64,000 nt of DNA from Thiohalocapsa sp963704155 (lineage in GTDB: Bacteria; Pseudomonadota; Gammaproteobacteria; Chromatiales; Chromatiaceae), in the NCBI GenBank assembly GCA_963704155.1, contig CAVPHF010000023.1, positions 62,001 to 126,000 of the forward strand. The letters are read 5' to 3'. Positions within the stretch are counted from its first letter, which is position 1; each line of letters starts with the position of its first letter. Below are positions 62,994 through 64,000 of the stretch, one piece after another. The translations under genes and the position numbers were made by a program. The notes beneath the pieces were generated by a model that was given only the letters and a program-made list of their open reading frames with translations, was not told the DNA's origin and made no database searches.

Positions 62994-63992
62994 ATGACCT
63001 TGGCCGACCTGGGCACCCCGCGCTGGCGGCGCGAGCTTGCCAATGCCATCCGTCACCCTGGGGATCTGTTGCGGTTTCTCGACATCGACCCGGCCGCGCT
63101 GGGGGGAGCCATCGCGCACGACACCGGTTTCCCGACGCTGGTGCCGCGACGCTTCGCCGCCTTGATGAAGCCTGGCGATCCGCATGATCCGCTGCTGCGC
63201 CAGGTGCTTGCGGTGGCCGCGGAACAGCAGTCCAGGACAGGCTTTGTTGCCGATCCGGTCGGCGATATCGCCGCAAAACGGGCGCCGGGGCTGTTGCAGA
63301 AGTACAACGGGCGCGCCTTGCTGCTGGTCACCGGGGCCTGCGCGGTGCATTGCCGGTATTGCTTTCGGAGACATTACCCCTATGCCGACGATGGTGCTTC
63401 AAGCACGCGCCTGAACCTGGCACTGGACGCCCTCGGCCAGGCGACCGACATCAGCGAGATCATCCTCAGCGGCGGCGACCCGCTGCTGCTCGACGACGAC
63501 GCACTCGGGGCACTGATCGAGCGGCTCGATGCGATTGGCCATTTGCGCAGACTGCGCCTACACACGCGGATACCGGTGGTGCTGCCGAGCCGAGTCACGC
63601 CCGGCCTGCTGCGTCTGCTGACGCAGAGCCGACTGCGTCCGGTGGTCGTCATTCATGCCAACCAAGCGGGGGAGCTCGGACAGGATGCGGCGCGGGCGCT
63701 GACGGCGCTCGGCGCCGCACAGATTCCGCTATTCAACCAAAGCGTGCTGTTGCGCGGCATCAACGACAATGCACAAGTGCTGGCCGCACTTGGCGAACGA
63801 CTCTTCGACCTCGGGGTGGTCAATTATTACTTGCATCAGCTCGATCGGGTCGCGGGCAGCGCGCATTTCGAAGTCAGCGACAGCGAGGCGCTAGCGGTCA
63901 TGGACGCTTTGCGGGCGCAGCTTCCCGGCTATCTGATGCCCCGACTGGTGCGCGAAATCCCAGGAGAGCCCAGCAAGACACCCTTGGCATGA
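62994..63992 (+). CDS. epmB: EF-P beta-lysylation protein EpmB (lysine 2,3-aminomutase family)
   Basis: EpmB is a radical-SAM, PLP-dependent enzyme that turns L-alpha-lysine into beta-lysine for attachment to elongation factor P by EpmA. From ATG 62994 (MTLADLGTPRWRREL) it has 332 residues. The 4Fe-4S/SAM motif is CAVHCRYCFRRH, preceded by GLLQKYNGRALLLVTGA, and followed by the GGDPLLLDDD and VVIHANQAGEL segments; the C-terminus REIPGEPSKTPL is typical of the family. A TTG at 62958 would add 12 residues. Its TGA overlaps another ATG (63992), possibly the start of a following gene beyond the window. efp and epmA are not in the window. Confidence 0.94.
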   Translation: MTLADLGTPRWRRELANAIRHPGDLLRFLDIDPAALGGAIAHDTGFPTLVPRRFAALMKPGDPHDPLLRQVLAVAAEQQSRTGFVADPVGDIAAKRAPGLLQKYNGRALLLVTGACAVHCRYCFRRHYPYADDGASSTRLNLALDALGQATDISEIILSGGDPLLLDDDALGALIERLDAIGHLRRLRLHTRIPVVLPSRVTPGLLRLLTQSRLRPVVVIHANQAGELGQDAARALTALGAAQIPLFNQSVLLRGINDNAQVLAALGERLFDLGVVNYYLHQLDRVAGSAHFEVSDSEALAVMDALRAQLPGYLMPRLVREIPGEPSKTPLA

Positions 63993-64000
63993 TGGCCGCC

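Noticed and set aside
1..64000. Insertion sequences, prophage, CRISPR arrays, rRNA genes
   Set aside because: I looked for transposase motifs, phage structural genes, regularly spaced direct repeats and rRNA sequence and saw none; the repeats present are short intergenic inverted elements.

Overview
The window is about 64 kb of high-GC bacterial chromosome. Gene order and content point to a gammaproteobacterium, most likely a Chromatiales-type autotroph: the thrS-infC-rpmI-rplT-pheS-pheT-ihfA cluster, the aceA-rraA-aceK group, sdhCDAB-sdhE, ubiG, ispH, epmB, and a tkt-gap-pgk-pyk-fba carbon operon whose aldolase is of the CbbA type. The taxonomic placement is inference from gene content. No phage, IS element or CRISPR array was recognised.

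Layout. (1) 1-7.2 kb, minus strand: translation genes from ihfA (partial) back to thrS, with a probable ATC start for infC, followed by tRNA-Val(GAC). (2) 7.7-11.5 kb: class I fumarase, AcuI-type oxidoreductase, YhbY, and a FadL-family porin that has lost an internal block in frame. (3) 11.7-20.7 kb: an accessory-looking segment. It holds a decayed metH remnant, a CHASE2 class III nucleotide cyclase, a 1250-residue FecR-TPR-beta-barrel fusion protein, a small exported protein, and the ruins of a TPR regulator. (4) 20.9-27.4 kb: aceA-rraA-aceK, a CPCC zinc protein translationally coupled to a glycerate kinase, and an orphan pstS. (5) 27.5-34.8 kb: the tkt-gap-pgk-pyk-fba block with a terminator, a promoter and small inverted repeats. 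(6) 35-39.7 kb: thioredoxin-like protein, metK, SAH riboswitch, ahcY and metF, which is most of the activated methyl cycle. (7) 40-46.4 kb: an amidoligase / class I amidotransferase / small membrane protein cassette, then ubiG, a squalene/phytoene-synthase-like protein, ispH and a ThiO-type oxidase. (8) 46.5-54.7 kb: AI-2E family permease, succinate dehydrogenase (sdhC carries a +1 frameshift) and ppdK. (9) 55-64 kb: recJ, lipoprotein hydrolase, an orphan BatD, a START-like/short-LOV blue-light receptor pair, an MFS permease, a gene fragment and epmB.

How it fits together. Much of the window is central carbon and one-carbon metabolism: fumarase, succinate dehydrogenase, isocitrate lyase with its AceK partner, pyruvate phosphate dikinase, and the pentose/triose enzymes used in CO2 fixation and gluconeogenesis. 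The methyl cycle is controlled at ahcY by an SAH-sensing RNA. The most unusual parts are the cyclase/FecR-TPR-barrel locus, the START-LOV pair, the amidoligase cassette, and several broken genes (metH, sdhC, fadL-like, a TPR regulator and a membrane protein fragment).
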